Source: Rhea pennata (taxonomy: Eukaryota; Chordata; Aves; Rheiformes; Rheidae). Taken from it: a DNA stretch of 64,000 bases. A program made the position numbers and the translations under genes. Shown piece after piece: positions 27,701-38,400 of this stretch. The DNA is taken from assembly GCF_028389875.1 (NCBI RefSeq), contig NC_084702.1:56082053-56146052 (forward strand). The letters run 5' to 3'. Each line of letters opens with the position of its first letter. The stretch's first letter is position 1. The notes beneath the pieces are model-generated. The model saw only the letters and a program-made list of their open reading frames with translations. It did not search any database and was not told the DNA's origin.

Positions 27701-30700
27701 TGCAAGTTAAGTCAGTTAAGTTAAGCCCTAGTTGATCTGAGGGATAATTTCTTTCTTTCTTCCTTGCAAAACCTTTTTGTATACTTAAGACTGTTATATA
27801 GCACTCACCCCTTGTCTTTTCTATGTTATCACCTGATTTAGTGAGTCCAGGCCATCAATACAAAATAGTTGTATTAGTTTCTGTGCATGATATGTACTCT
27901 TTAGTATACAGTTGACAGATATGTCACATTGGCTCACAAAGGGCTTTATATAATGACAGAAAACCTCAAAGTGTATATAGTTTTTTGGCATGTTTCTATT
28001 TTTTGCCAAGATAAGTGCATTGTGTGTGTCTTCTGTGATGAAGTTTTGCCAAGATATTTTTCTGAGTTACCAGCCACATTCTTATGTTTTCTCTTTCATT
28101 TCCCGGTGTATTTTTCCCAGTTGGTATAGTCCCGTATAATCTTATGCTTGAGATCATAGATACATTTTCACAACCTTAGTGAATCATCTTGAAAGTTTCC
28201 CTGTCTTTTCCCCATGTATTCTTGCTTAGTCTCTCCTTCAATTTTTTCAAAGAGAAATTGAGAAAAACCTGATACCTTCTTTTCCCTGTTGTTGTTTCTT
28301 ATCTGCTTCTTCTGGTGCAACAATAGTTGTGGGCAGCCCAAATAAGCTCCAGAAGATTTGGAGAGCCTTTTCAGAACTGAGAAATACAGAGCTGTAGTCT
28401 TGTGCTGGTTTGGAGGCAGATGGATAATCTGTTTTTCTTCCCTTCATCTCCCCTTCCTAAGGGAGATGGGTTTAGACCAGTGAGGTAGATGAGCTGCTGA
28501 AGTTATATGATTAATTGTATGGGCAGAAGAGATGAGCCTGCAATAGCACTCTCTATCCTGTCCCTTCCAAAGCTACTGCTTTTACAGCTTCCCAATTACT
28601 GCAGCGTTGACATGCTGCCAATATAGCACTAGCTGGATAATTTATAACAGTTGGATAATGTTATAGGACCCACAGTAAAATGTTCATCCTTTGTTATTCT
28701 GACAGCCTACAACCATTCTTAGGGGAATGTGAATCATAATAGGGGGATGACTTTTCAATACAGTCAGGTAAACCTGAATGTTACTTAGAGGTGTGAAATC
28801 CACAAGTTTAGGGACCTCACATTCCTAAATACAAAGGCTAGCGTGAAACAATAGGTCTCTGAGACCTTCCCAAAAGCATCTGGCAGCCATAAGCTTTGCT
28901 ACCAGCTTCCCTTAAAAACACTGCTGGCTAGTGGTTACCTTTCCTCTCCAGTTATTACTGAAAGGCAGATATACACCAACAAACAAACAAACAAAAAAAC
29001 CACCTGTCATTCCCTGCTAAGGAGCTCTCAGGAAGACAGTTAGCATTCTTTTGGGCAGAAAGCTAGTTTTTCCTCCTCTGAGGCTAGCCTAATTATCCTA
29101 GCTGGCAACCTTTTTCTTAGCATTTGCCTTGTTTATTTCTGCTGCTTGGCTCAGAAGTTGACTTTCTAATTCTTTCTTTCTTCTGATGTTACACAGCACT
29201 GTACAAAGGAGATCATGTACAAATGTTTTGGCTGGCTCCATGAATTCAGTTGCCATTAGTATTCTCTGATGTAAATATTTAGGCATTCATGAGTTTAAAT
29301 CTGCTACATCTTCAAATACTGCATGAGAAGTTGAAATGTCAAATTATTTGGAGGAGTTTGTGATCTTTTTTGAAATACGTGCATGTGTATAAATCTTTCT
29401 GTATAATATTCATGTTAATATTCATTCTCTTTTTGAAGTCAACACTTAAACCCATACAACCTTCTTCTGATGCACTTTTGCTAAAGTGATAAAAAGTATA
29501 TTTAGATAGCAGTCACTGAACAAGTTTTAAGATTCATACTGAAAAAATCTTATCGTTATCTTAGAACGTTCAGTGAAATTAACACAGCAGAAGATCAGTA
29601 CAGCTTGTGTCAAGAACTTTGCAGAGACTTGGCTCAAGAGTTACAGAAAGAGGGACTTAAGGTATTTATGTTATTCTTTATTTACTTGCAGAAAGACAGC
29701 ATTTGGCATTCAAGTTTATTAAATGCAGTGTTAGTGCAAATGCTTTCAGCAGTATCCTACCCTGCATTCTGTTTTCAAAAGATTCCATTCTTTAATTTGC
29801 ACATGATTTAGACAGAAATTTGATTTTACACTGATGGCTGTTTAATAATAACTTGATGAATTAGTTTATTTTTTCATGAATATTTGGCATATAAGACATT
29901 TTATGCTAAAAAGCAGTATTAATAAACAGAGCTGAGGAAAAGAGCAGACTGTCTAGGACCTGTGCTTTAACCAATTATAAAATTCTAATGCGTTTAGAGG
30001 ACTGTATTTTGTCAGGTATTCACAGAGGATCCAGTTGGTAGCCCATAGTGTAGTTCTAAAAAGTTAGTGTGTCCTATGCTTGCTGAAAAGTTGTTTGTAC
30101 CATCTAATGGTATGACTAATATAAACACCCTCATATTTCTTCTCCCCCAATTTCTGTTTATTCTGTGGAAAGAATAGTTCATATTTTCTATGGAGGTCTT
30201 CATAGTAAAGCAAGGAATAACATTCAAGACCTAAAAGAATTCTGATTAGCCCTCTTCAGCCATAAAAAGTTGTCTGAAAAGATGACAGGTAGAAGGGGAA
30301 ATCACTGACTGTGAAGGACAAGGGGTAAACTTTCGAAAGCACCAGAGCAAGCCATTTATTTATGTTTGGATGGATGTGCTAAGTGACACAAATGGTTTTG
30401 AAAGTGTTTCCAAAGGGTTTATATTTGAAGAAAAAGATGGCAATCACTTTTAGATTAGCAGATTACTGATTTTGGGAATTATTGTGCAGTTACTGAATTG
30501 CATATAGGCATTTACATACGTAAGTGCTGTGTATTGTTGTGATAGTACCATGCAGGTGGAAGTTTTCACCAGACTCTTCACTGGATATCACCTAAGGATG
30601 CTTATTCATTTTGCTAGCAAGGTTGAGGTAACTGGTGCTTAAAGTTCTCAAGTCAGGAAATGTATTTCTGATAGGGAGGGGCAGAAGTTGTGGCTGCAGC

Positions 30701-33700
30701 CAGAGCATGAAATGTATTGACTGTACACTGTTGGCAGATGGTCTGCTGGGGACTATAGCTGAATGTACCAGTTTAGAGAGTTTGACTTTGGCAGCAGTTT
30801 AAGAGTAAGTGCAGAGTTTTATAGACAAGTCCTTGGCAATGCCCCTTGCCATACCCATAGTCTTGACTATGGCTTTAATGTCTTTATACAGAAGCTACAT
30901 AAGAATTGTTTCTGTGGTATATATTTGACTTTCTTTTGTAGGGTAAAACTGTTACCCTGAAGCTGAAGAACGTGAACTTTGAAGTAAAAACAAGAGCTTC
31001 AACTGTGCCATCTTCTGTTTCTACTGAGGAGGAAATATATGCTGTTGCTAAAGATTTGTTAGGAACAGAAATTGATGCCGTTTCTCCTCATCCTTTACGG
31101 ATAAGACTTATGGGTATGCTATTTCAAACTTTTTCATCTTTAGAGTTAGAAATTATCATGTATCAAAATAGTAGGCTCTACTCTGAAGTAAAATTGATCT
31201 AAATGGATTTATACTTTTTCCATTACCCTGGTAGTTTTTGCAAAGTGGAACAGTTCTGGAGTGCTAAATAATGACTCAGGATTGCTTGACTGACAAACTC
31301 TTTTCTACCACCTGTTATCCCTGGAACAATGTACACATCAGCATGAGAGCAGAAACTTAATGCATAGCAGTCTTTAATTCTGCTGCCTTAAAAGAGCTTC
31401 TAAATCTGCTTTGTATTACAGCAACAACTAGCTTCTGTCCATAACTGCTTTTAGAAACAAAAGCCTTAATTTAAAGTGTTTCTAATTTGAAGATGCTGTA
31501 TTTTGACAGAAGTTACTGGATTTCTTGCAGAAGTAAATTGTGTGTTTGGATTCTAAGATCCACCTCCTTCAGGTGCTTATACATTTTTCTATGTGAACCA
31601 TCCAGTGACATATAAAACTTATTTGTTCTGTTAAAATATACTGAAGGAAGAAATATTTTAATGGAGAAATTTCAGGCAGAACTATCTTTCAGACTTGATT
31701 TTACGTAACTGTATTATAGCCTCTCATTATACTGCAATCAGTTAATACTTCATGGGTACTGAAGTTAGTGATAGAGTTGGGCAAGTCTTCAGGTGTAATG
31801 ATAAAGTTGTATGGATGTAATGATCTGCTTTTAGCATTTGCAGGTGGTATAGCTTCTGTTTAGAGTTAAGTGTACTTTTATTGAGTGGATATATACCTGA
31901 GAAAGGGGTTCATTAAGTACTAATATCAACATTTAATAAAATTGGTATTATAAATTATAACTTGTTTTTTGTCATTAGGTGTACGAGTATCAGGATTTCT
32001 GAGTGAAGAGGAGAAGAAATACCAACAAAAAAGTATTAAGAGTTTTCTAAAATCAGGAAAAGAAATCAGTTTTCTTAAACTTGAGCCAGGAAAATCCAAC
32101 CAGGAACACTGCACAAAAAATTCAGAAGCAACTCCCAGGGCGAGTTTTTTTGATAAAAAGCGAGCTGCAAGGCAACAAAACAGTGAGAATCTTTTTCTAA
32201 ATGAAACAGCAGATAAACAGCTCTTTCGTGATAAGAAATCAGCAAGTTTTGCAGGAGAAACGAACAAAGTCACAGCTGTACAGAATTCTACTCTGTGTAA
32301 AATCTTCACCTGCCCTGTTTGCTTTGAGGAGCAAAGAAGCAGTAATTTGGAAGAGCTTAACAGACACATTGATGAGTGCCTTGCTGGGAGTCTTGTTAAA
32401 GATACTGTGGAAATATCAGAGAATGAGAGTTCAAAAGAAAATACATTTAACTTTTTTCCGTGCGGTAAAAATGAAAATGATGTATGTCAGAAAAATAAAA
32501 CAGATCAGTCAGCAGGTACATGCCAGTCAGCAAGTACATCTAGCAACTCTGCTAGCAATAGCGCAGAAAAATTCACTCAGATAATTGTTGATAAACCTCA
32601 CAAACAAAGACAGCCTAACCAACTCAGTGATATGGCTAGAAACGTGTGTGTAAAACAATGTCATGTTCCCCAAAGAATTTCTCTAAAGAATGCAGACCAT
32701 CTTGAAAAGACTGAGAATACGGGAGAAACTAGTTCATCCTGCTTCTTTGAAGTCAAAGAAGACAATGTTCTTGTTTGTCCAGTTTGTAATTTAGAACAGA
32801 AAACTGCTAGTCTTATCTCATTTAATAGACATGTGGATATCTGCTTAAACAAAGGCATTATCCAGGAGCTGACAGAAAAAAATGATTGTCCTACTAAGAC
32901 TTATGATACAGAAAATTCAAACAGAGTTGGTGAGTATGCACATTAAGATTTATTTGATTGTTCGAATTGCTCATTTGCGTAATAAAAACAATTTGGTTAT
33001 AATATACTTGGAACTTTTCAGGGCTTTGAGATAGCTTCCACACTATGTAAGAGTAAACCTTTTTAAAGGAAAATATCAAATCCCTTTCAATGACAAATTA
33101 GATTTATGAATGAGATGGTAATTACACAGTATATTCTCTTTTGTGGTGCAGGTGATGTAGGAATTACTCATTTCTGTCCAACCCCATGGTTGTCCCCCCC
33201 CCCCCCCCCCCCCCGCCCTGCTCAGAAAGGTGTTTGTAAGGTCACACTGAGATTTCTATCAGTGAAAATGTTTTTAACCTGGGTCATTTCTTTCAGTTGA
33301 CAGAGAAGTTCCATTAAGTAATGTGTTGGCAAAAACGAGGAGGTTAGGAACTTGCAACCCCCTCCCCTTTTTTTTCTTTCTTTCACTCCGCCAATAAATG
33401 TATCACAGAATTATACTTTTAACGTGCCAAACCAGTAGCTTGTTTATTCAAGTAGCTTCTCTTTTTGGTGAAGAGTTAATTCTGGGGTTATGACGATGAA
33501 GAATCCTTGACAAGATTAGAGGCTGTGCACAGGTACTTCTGTAGCTGCTTAAAATACCTTGTTTCTTACCTAGCTTGTAATGAGATAAAATTAAAATGAT
33601 AATGTGTTAAAATTACTAGAACACAGTTAAGACTTACAATATGAATCTTTTACAAAGAAAATTTTATAAGTGGTATTGTCATTAGCTGTGCAGACAGACT

Positions 33701-34398
33701 TTATTTTAAATGAATATATTTCTGTTAGTAAAGGTTCTTTTTTCTCCTAAAGGATAAACAATTTAAAAACATAGTTTTAATGTGTTTGTAAGTTTTTTTT
33801 TTTAATAGTTTTTAAGCCAGCTTGAAAATGAACTACACTTTGCTGAAATATTTATGAAAACTGCAATAGGGTTCAAATTAATCCCTTACAATTCTGTAAC
33901 TAAGGGTTTTTGTTTTTTCTCTTTTAAATGTGTTACTATAAATGACAGTACTGAAACTGCAGATAGTAAAATGTTTCCTGCTTCTTGAGAGAGATTGAGT
34001 TCAGGTATGTCAGAAAAGGGGAGGAAAAGCTTTACCCAGAGCTATTCTTTTAAAAGTTTTGCTGGACGTGTATTTTCCATAGCATTCTTTCTGTATAAGT
34101 AATTCATTTTGGTTGTTCCCGATTATTCTTCAGGAAGTTTAAGTAGAGGACAACAGTGTACAAACCCATCACAAGGAACAAAAAGGTAAGAGTTTTCTGG
34201 AAACTGATCACACAACTTTTATTTTAAAATAATAAAACTATCAAGTTACTCAGTTTTGTAAAGTTATGAGAATGTGTTGTGAATGTTTCCCTCTTATATT
34301 TTTTTTTCTTTAGGTCTGGACTTGCAACTTCACAGTCAGTATCAAAAAAGGCCAAGTCAAGCAATTCCAAGCATACAATTGAAATGTTTTTTAAATGA
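9587..34398 (+). CDS. POLK: DNA polymerase kappa (complete, 14 coding exons)
   Basis: Y-family translesion polymerase that bypasses bulky minor-groove guanine lesions and extends mismatched termini at stalled nuclear forks. Joining the 14 exons listed below, from ATG 9,628 to TGA 34,396-34,398, gives 2,601 nt and 866 residues (human about 870) with every phase consistent. Visible order: N-clasp (about 20-75); palm motif [14 protein letters not shown] with D108 and D110, and Y113 at the steric-gate position; the second catalytic pair D199/E200 in [10 protein letters not shown]; thumb helix-hairpin-helix [14 protein letters not shown] (351-364); little-finger domain starting near TFSEIN (416); PIP-like QKSIKSFL (about 521-528); REV1-binding SFFDKKR with FF 561-562; two UBZ4 zinc fingers (C616, C619, H634, C638 and C771, C774, H789, C793); and a C-terminal PIP box KHTIEMFFK. 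The ATG matches the human start and has G at -3 and +4. Oddity: Gly197 replaces the usual Ser of the S-L-D-E motif. Confidence 0.97.
9766..12239 (+). other. POLK intron 2
   Basis: About 2.5 kb of AT-rich sequence with a pyrimidine-rich start. I see no gene or recognisable repeat. Confidence 0.6.
12240..12359 (+). CDS. POLK: POLK exon 3
   Basis: Phase 0 to 0, 40 codons (residues 47-86), [20 protein letters not shown] onward; the N-clasp helices. Acceptor tttttgcag, donor gtacta. Confidence 0.95.
15210..15325. repeat. Compound TG/CA/TATG microsatellite
   Basis: Interleaved tg, ca and tatg units over about 115 bp of alternating purine-pyrimidine sequence, which can adopt Z-DNA or cruciform forms. 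It probably varies in length. Confidence 0.85.
16797..16817. repeat. T homopolymer, 21 nt
   Basis: Uninterrupted T-run in POLK intron 3. Confidence 0.9.
18682..18700. repeat. GT dinucleotide repeat
   Basis: About nine GT units lying about 110 bp upstream of POLK exon 4. Confidence 0.85.
18809..18961 (+). CDS. POLK: POLK exon 4 (first catalytic motif)
   Basis: 51 codons (residues 87-137), phase 0 to 0. It holds [20 protein letters not shown], with metal-binding D108 and the steric-gate Tyr113. Donor gtaagg. Confidence 0.97.
18962..19287 (+). other. POLK intron 4
   Basis: A short 326-bp intron with nothing notable inside. Confidence 0.8.
19288..19419 (+). CDS. POLK: POLK exon 5
   Basis: 44 codons (residues 138-181), [20 protein letters not shown] onward. 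This is the conserved finger segment whose Tyr and Arg contact the incoming nucleotide triphosphate. Donor gtaagt. Confidence 0.97.
19420..20978 (+). other. POLK intron 5
   Basis: About 1.6 kb, AT-rich, with a 19-nt T-run at 19,967-19,985. I see nothing else. Confidence 0.65.
20979..21132 (+). CDS. POLK: POLK exon 6 (second catalytic motif)
   Basis: 154 nt, ending in phase 1. It encodes [20 protein letters not shown] and onward, with catalytic D199 and E200. The residue before Leu is Gly (ggc at codon 197), where Y-family enzymes usually have Ser. Confidence 0.96.
21133..22584 (+). other. POLK intron 6
   Basis: About 1.45 kb, AT-rich. I see no repeat or gene. Confidence 0.65.
22585..22806 (+). 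CDS. POLK: POLK exon 7
   Basis: 222 nt. The first two thirds encode the poorly conserved, probably disordered palm insert. It then returns to the conserved [20 protein letters not shown] and LTASAG. Acceptor aacgtag, donor gtattc. Confidence 0.94.
22807..24530 (+). other. POLK intron 7
   Basis: About 1.7 kb, AT-rich. Nothing recognised. Confidence 0.65.
24531..24655 (+). CDS. POLK: POLK exon 8
   Basis: 125 nt, completing Gly from exon 7, then [20 protein letters not shown] to LPIRK. Palm core. An ACAA repeat (24,661-24,679) begins six bases after the exon, just past the donor gtaaaa. Confidence 0.96.
24661..24679. repeat. ACAA tetranucleotide repeat
   Basis: About five acaa units immediately after the donor of POLK exon 8. 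Confidence 0.85.
24862..25028 (+). CDS. POLK: POLK exon 9 (thumb HhH)
   Basis: 167 nt, ending in phase 2. It encodes [20 protein letters not shown] to GLGSTHLE, the DNA-binding helix-hairpin-helix of the thumb. Acceptor tttttag, donor gtatgt. Confidence 0.96.
25029..27137 (+). other. POLK intron 9
   Basis: About 2.1 kb, AT-rich. Nothing recognised. Confidence 0.65.
27138..27170 (+). CDS. POLK: POLK exon 10 (33-nt microexon)
   Basis: 33 nt completing Lys and then [10 protein letters not shown] plus two bases of Arg. It links thumb and little finger and corresponds to human [12 protein letters not shown]. Too short to show up as an open frame; identified by homology, phase and splice sites (acceptor tttttaaag, donor gtatgc). 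Confidence 0.95.
27171..29564 (+). other. POLK intron 10
   Basis: About 2.4 kb. It contains an AACAA-type short repeat near 28,978-28,998 and otherwise nothing recognised. A 62-codon minus-strand open frame at 29,098-29,286 is discussed under rejected items. Confidence 0.6.
29565..29661 (+). CDS. POLK: POLK exon 11 (little finger start)
   Basis: 97 nt, completing Arg then [20 protein letters not shown] to EGLK. Start of the polymerase-associated (little finger) domain. Confidence 0.95.
29662..30941 (+). other. POLK intron 11
   Basis: About 1.3 kb. Nothing recognised. Confidence 0.65.
30942..31113 (+). CDS. POLK: POLK exon 12
   Basis: 172 nt, [20 protein letters not shown] to PHPLRIRLM, the little-finger beta sheet. 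Ends in phase 1, donor gtatgc. Confidence 0.96.
31114..31978 (+). other. POLK intron 12
   Basis: About 0.87 kb, AT-rich. Nothing recognised. Confidence 0.65.
31979..32929 (+). CDS. POLK: POLK exon 13 (regulatory C-terminal exon)
   Basis: 951 nt, the largest coding exon. It encodes the end of the little finger (GVRVSGFL), a PIP-like QKSIKSFL, the REV1-interacting [10 protein letters not shown], and two C-x2-C/H-x3-C UBZ4 fingers: CPVCFEEQ...HIDEC and CPVCNLEQ...HVDIC. Between them is a Ser/Thr/Asn-rich linker with low conservation. The fingers bind monoubiquitin, as on PCNA. Acceptor gtcattag, donor gtgagt. Confidence 0.97.
32930..34133 (+). other. POLK intron 13
   Basis: 1.2 kb with a 21-nt C-run at 33,194-33,214, otherwise AT-rich. 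Confidence 0.7.
33194..33214. repeat. C homopolymer, 21 nt
   Basis: Unbroken run of about 21 C in POLK intron 13. Poly-C/poly-G of this length can form i-motif or G4 structures and is error-prone to sequence. Confidence 0.9.
34134..34185 (+). CDS. POLK: POLK exon 14
   Basis: 52 nt completing Gly, then [16 protein letters not shown] plus two bases. It corresponds to the short human segment before TRTKRPGL. Acceptor attcttcag, donor gtaaga. Confidence 0.92.
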
Positions 34399-35485
34399 CT
34401 ATGTAGCAATGTATTCTGTATGAAGAATTTCATGTTTTATGACTGCAAATTAACTTAGCATCAGTGGTAGGCTTGGGTCGGATGACTGTCTCTTTTAAGT
34501 TATTGTATGCCAGTATAAAATGAACATGATGTTTGAGGTAGAAGACAACTGAGGTCATTTAATTTTTTTGAGAATAATACAATTTTCTCAGTTGTTTCTG
34601 AGAAACAAAATTTACTAGCACTTAGTTTTTGTTTGTTTATATTGAAAATGTGAAACTACTTTGTTGGAGTTGCCAACAGTCTTGTGGGTTGCCTCCACTG
34701 TTCAACAGATGGAGCAAGGAGGTTGGAGCTGCCAGTGAGCCAGCTGGCAGGGCAACTGCCTGGGAAAGCAGGCATCGTTAGCCAGGGTGCCAGGTGAGGC
34801 ATCGTTAGCCAGGGTGCCAGGCTGGGCTGACGCGAGGGTGCTCATCACACACCCGCACTAGCATCTCTGCCAGGACCAGTGCTGTGTTGCATGTGACAGA
34901 CGTACTAATTCGGGCTTGTGCTTCCTCTGACAATTCAGCACCAAGCCAAACTGCAGTATTAGCTGTGTTATAGTAAAGAAGAGTTGCGTTTCCTGATTTC
35001 AGTTCTTAAGAACATTTGTTTCATGAATTGAGACAAAAACTGGTTAGTGTTACAGTTTCAAAGGAAAAGAGCAAGATTTCAGAGCCCAGGCAGGTTTCCA
35101 CTGTAGTCCCTGGAAATTACTTGAATAAGAGGTGATGCACCAATCCTAGTATGCTCAGTCCTACCAGATACAAAATGATTTCACTGATGTAAAAAATGTA
35201 ATAAACCTGTTGATGACAAAAGAATGATTCCACATTAGTCAGACATACGCTGTTTGATCCTTGGCCTTTTTGAAAGAGACAGAGCTTCAAGTTTCTTTGA
35301 AACTGTCAAGTCAGTACCTTTCAAAGGCAGGAAAGTCATTCTAACTAAAAAATCTTACAGTGCAATAATTGTATGAATGACATGCAAATATTCATGATGC
35401 TGAAATGAAACAACTTGCTTATTATTACTCATGTTTCTATTTGAAAAATGTTTTGTATTTTTTTAATAAACTGTATTTTATGAGT
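34314..35485 (+). CDS. POLK: POLK exon 15 (C-terminus and 3' UTR)
   Basis: Coding 34,314-34,398 completes Arg and ends [12 protein letters not shown], a PCNA-binding PIP box aligned with human KHTLDIFFK, then TGA. The 3' UTR continues to about 35,485. It includes a 27-bp partial tandem duplication near 34.8 kb and AATAAA signals at 35,200 and 35,465. Confidence 0.93.
34771..34821 (+). repeat. Tandem duplication, 27-bp unit, 1.9 copies
   Basis: The unit beginning ggcatcgttagccagggtgc is repeated almost immediately within the POLK 3' UTR, in a locally GC-rich patch. Confidence 0.9.
35200..35205 (+). promoter_or_regulatory. AATAAA polyadenylation signal (proximal)
   Basis: Canonical hexamer 0.8 kb after the POLK stop, without an obvious strong GT-rich element after it. 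Confidence 0.45.
35465..35470 (+). promoter_or_regulatory. AATAAA polyadenylation signal (likely main)
   Basis: Canonical hexamer followed 15-45 bp later by a GT/G-rich stretch (gtacgtgtgtgggaggggga), the usual cleavage context. Cleavage is expected near 35,485. Further AATAAA copies near 36,320 and 36,440 could give longer 3' ends. Confidence 0.7.
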
Positions 35486-38400
35486 ACGTGTGTGGGAGGG
35501 GGAGTTGTAAAGTGCAAATATTTAAAATACTGCGGTAAGATATTTTCCTCTCCACACCAGATTATTTAAATGTAGATATTTTATTATAATTAACTACTTT
35601 TTATCAAACAATTTATGATGCTAGCATACTTAAAATTATACAAACAATGACAAGCCCTTGATGAAATATAAGCTGCTTTTTAAATTGTATAATCTTTAAA
35701 GAAATGACGATGATAGAAGCATCTGTTTTGTTGCCAAACTGTATTGAGATTACTGTGTGGTGATTTTTTGGTTATTTTTCTGGGTTTTTGTGTGTGCATG
35801 TTGCAGGGGGAGGGGTTGTTTGGAGGAGAAAAAAAAATGTGTACGTGAGCTGTACTGGATGCTCTGGTTACGTCCAGGATCTACTGCTTCACTTCCAGAT
35901 TTGCTGGAATGGTTTAAAAATTCACCATGTCTACCTCCCCATATCTGCTTATTTGCCAGAAGCCACTATGCCCACAGCTCGGTCATTTGAATTTGTGTCA
36001 GTGCTCCCTAATCTCCTTTGGACCAAATCAGCTGGGCTAGTTCAGACTGCTGTGTAAGCTAGCTAGGTTGACTTTGTTTAGAGCAGGTCAGTGAGCATTC
36101 AACATGTGCTGTTCTGCTGATGGAGCTGAGGGATGGAGACTTTTGGTTAGAGAGGCATAAAAGCAACTGGGGGAGCAATAGCTTAAGTTTCCACTGCTGT
36201 TTAGAAAGCGAACATCTGTCCCATAATTAGCCTACATCAGTCTGTATACTGCCTCGTAAGCCCATATTTGAGTTGCTAGACTGTTTCTCACTGTCACATG
36301 TTAAAACAAGATCTGATTCAATAAATGTGTAGAATTCGAATACTATCTTCAATATCCTTGTGTGTATTTCTTTAAAATTTTTATTTTTATTTGTGTATTA
36401 CTTAGGGGAAAAAAAAACACTACTGTAAATTTTTGAACAATAAAATAAGTCTGTCTTAGCCTGGGAAGTTATTTTATCGTCTCTACAAGAGTGTCATATA
36501 GTTATCTTTGAGTATTGAAAATCAAAATTATGGAGTATCTTAGAGTTAATGTGGAAATAAAATTCATAAGCCAGAAATGTCTGTATTGGGATGTATACAA
36601 AATGTTAACACCTTTTAGAAAAATGATTTTGGATATTTACAGAAGATGTCTAGTGAAATTGTTTAAATGTTTTCCATGCAAAATATTTATTGCAACTTGA
36701 AACAGAAGCATTTTCTCTACTCAGCGTAAGTTGTTATACAGCACTTATTAGTGTTTTTATCTAAAGAAAGCCTTAAGTGGTTTCTAGTAATGTCGTAACT
36801 TTTCTGTCATGTTTTGTCTGGTTTGATTTTGTTTTGTTTCTTCAGCTCTTAGGGAGAAAACTGTGCAAGTGAATATTTTGTCTTGTATTTTTCTCAGTGC
36901 ATATAGTATGTATATAATACCTGTGTGTTATATTGGTGATAACTGACCTTAACTTAAAATCTGCTTTCTTTTACATCCGGAAATTTCTTTATGGCTTGCC
37001 TGGGTCTAACTTATGGTATAGGTTATTCTGTGTGTGATGAGAGTTTTTATGTAGTGTCAGTATCTGTTGCTTACGGTGGCTGAATATGTACATCATCTTG
37101 AATTTCTCTTCTAGTTGTGTATGACGGAAAGAAGGATGACACTTCTGTGATCTTATATTCTTCTGTCCACCACTTTTTCAGAAGAGAAATGCAGACAACA
37201 TGTGCATGGCCACAGAGCATTTATTTCTAAGGACTATGTGCTTGACATGACTAGGATAGTCATAGAGATGTCTCTCTCTGCTCAGTACAAGACTTGAGTC
37301 TCTTGTAAATCAGCAGGACATAAAAACTTACAGAATAGCGTTTTCCTGTTAAATCTGCTTACTGTCATCTATAATAATATCTTCATTTATTTTAGATTTG
37401 AAGTATCTTGTCTATAGAATGTCTTGCTGTGGTTGGATGCCAGTCACTTGTTTTGTGCAAGTCTGTTAGCTGTCTGACCTGAGAGTTTGATAAATTCTTT
37501 GTATCTGGAAAGGTTGGAGATCTGGAAAACATCCAGTTATTCACATTGGAAATATTGGTAAACTGTCGCTTATGCTGTTTAATTTGTAAAGCTCCTAAGG
37601 TTGATCTTTAAAGTGGCAGTAATCCTACAGGAAGGAACTTCAGCAAGACAGAGTTTGGGCTGTAATTGGTCTTTCAGTAGCTTAATTCTTGTTGGAATTA
37701 TTACCCTGTTTAAAATAGCCTCCTCTGTCTCTTACGTTGTAGCATGCAGAGCCAAGCAAGAGATTGTATCAACACAGTCGTCAAGAGTCACATTGTCTGC
37801 AAGCCAGCCTGCAGGTTCCCTCGGTTTGTTGTCCAGCTGACGTTTTGTAGGCTCTCTTGCATATCTTTTCTTATTTCTATTGGTATACAGCGCAAGATTA
37901 GGCCTCTCCATGAGCGCTCTTGAGGCCAGCCACAGCAGCTAGTCTAGTTGTAACAACAGCAGATGGGAGTGGGGGGGTAACTGTAAGGTGCTACAGTTGC
38001 GCAGGCTAACAATTTACACACCACTTGACTCAGAATCCAATAGAGTTTAATACTTTTCATTAAAATCTAATGCTTGCTGCCACGATACTAGCTTCAGGTC
38101 TCACCTCCTTTTATAAGACTTAATTTTGGTTTGTTATTTCTTCTTAAAGCCATACTTTTTTTTCTCACTTTACATTTTTTTTTCTTCTTACTTCTCGATA
38201 TTAACAAATACTCTGAATTCCTGATCGTCTTAGTTCCTGGGAGAGAGGGACCTATGAAGAAAAGTGAGGAAGATGTTCCAGTAACCCCTTACTCTGCCCT
38301 CTGGTATGGATGGTTTCTGCCTTGGCTTTTTCTGCAGATTGCTGGGACCTTTTGAAAGAGTCACTATTGTGGTGAGTTGTATAGAGAACGTGGTTAACTT

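Noticed and set aside
29098-29286. 62-codon minus-strand frame with a Lys-rich end, possibly a processed pseudogene
   Set aside because: A frame of this length is expected by chance in 64 kb, no family was recognised, and there is no poly(A) or duplication evidence.
31926-32369. 147-codon minus-strand open frame
   Set aside because: It is the antisense shadow of POLK exon 13.
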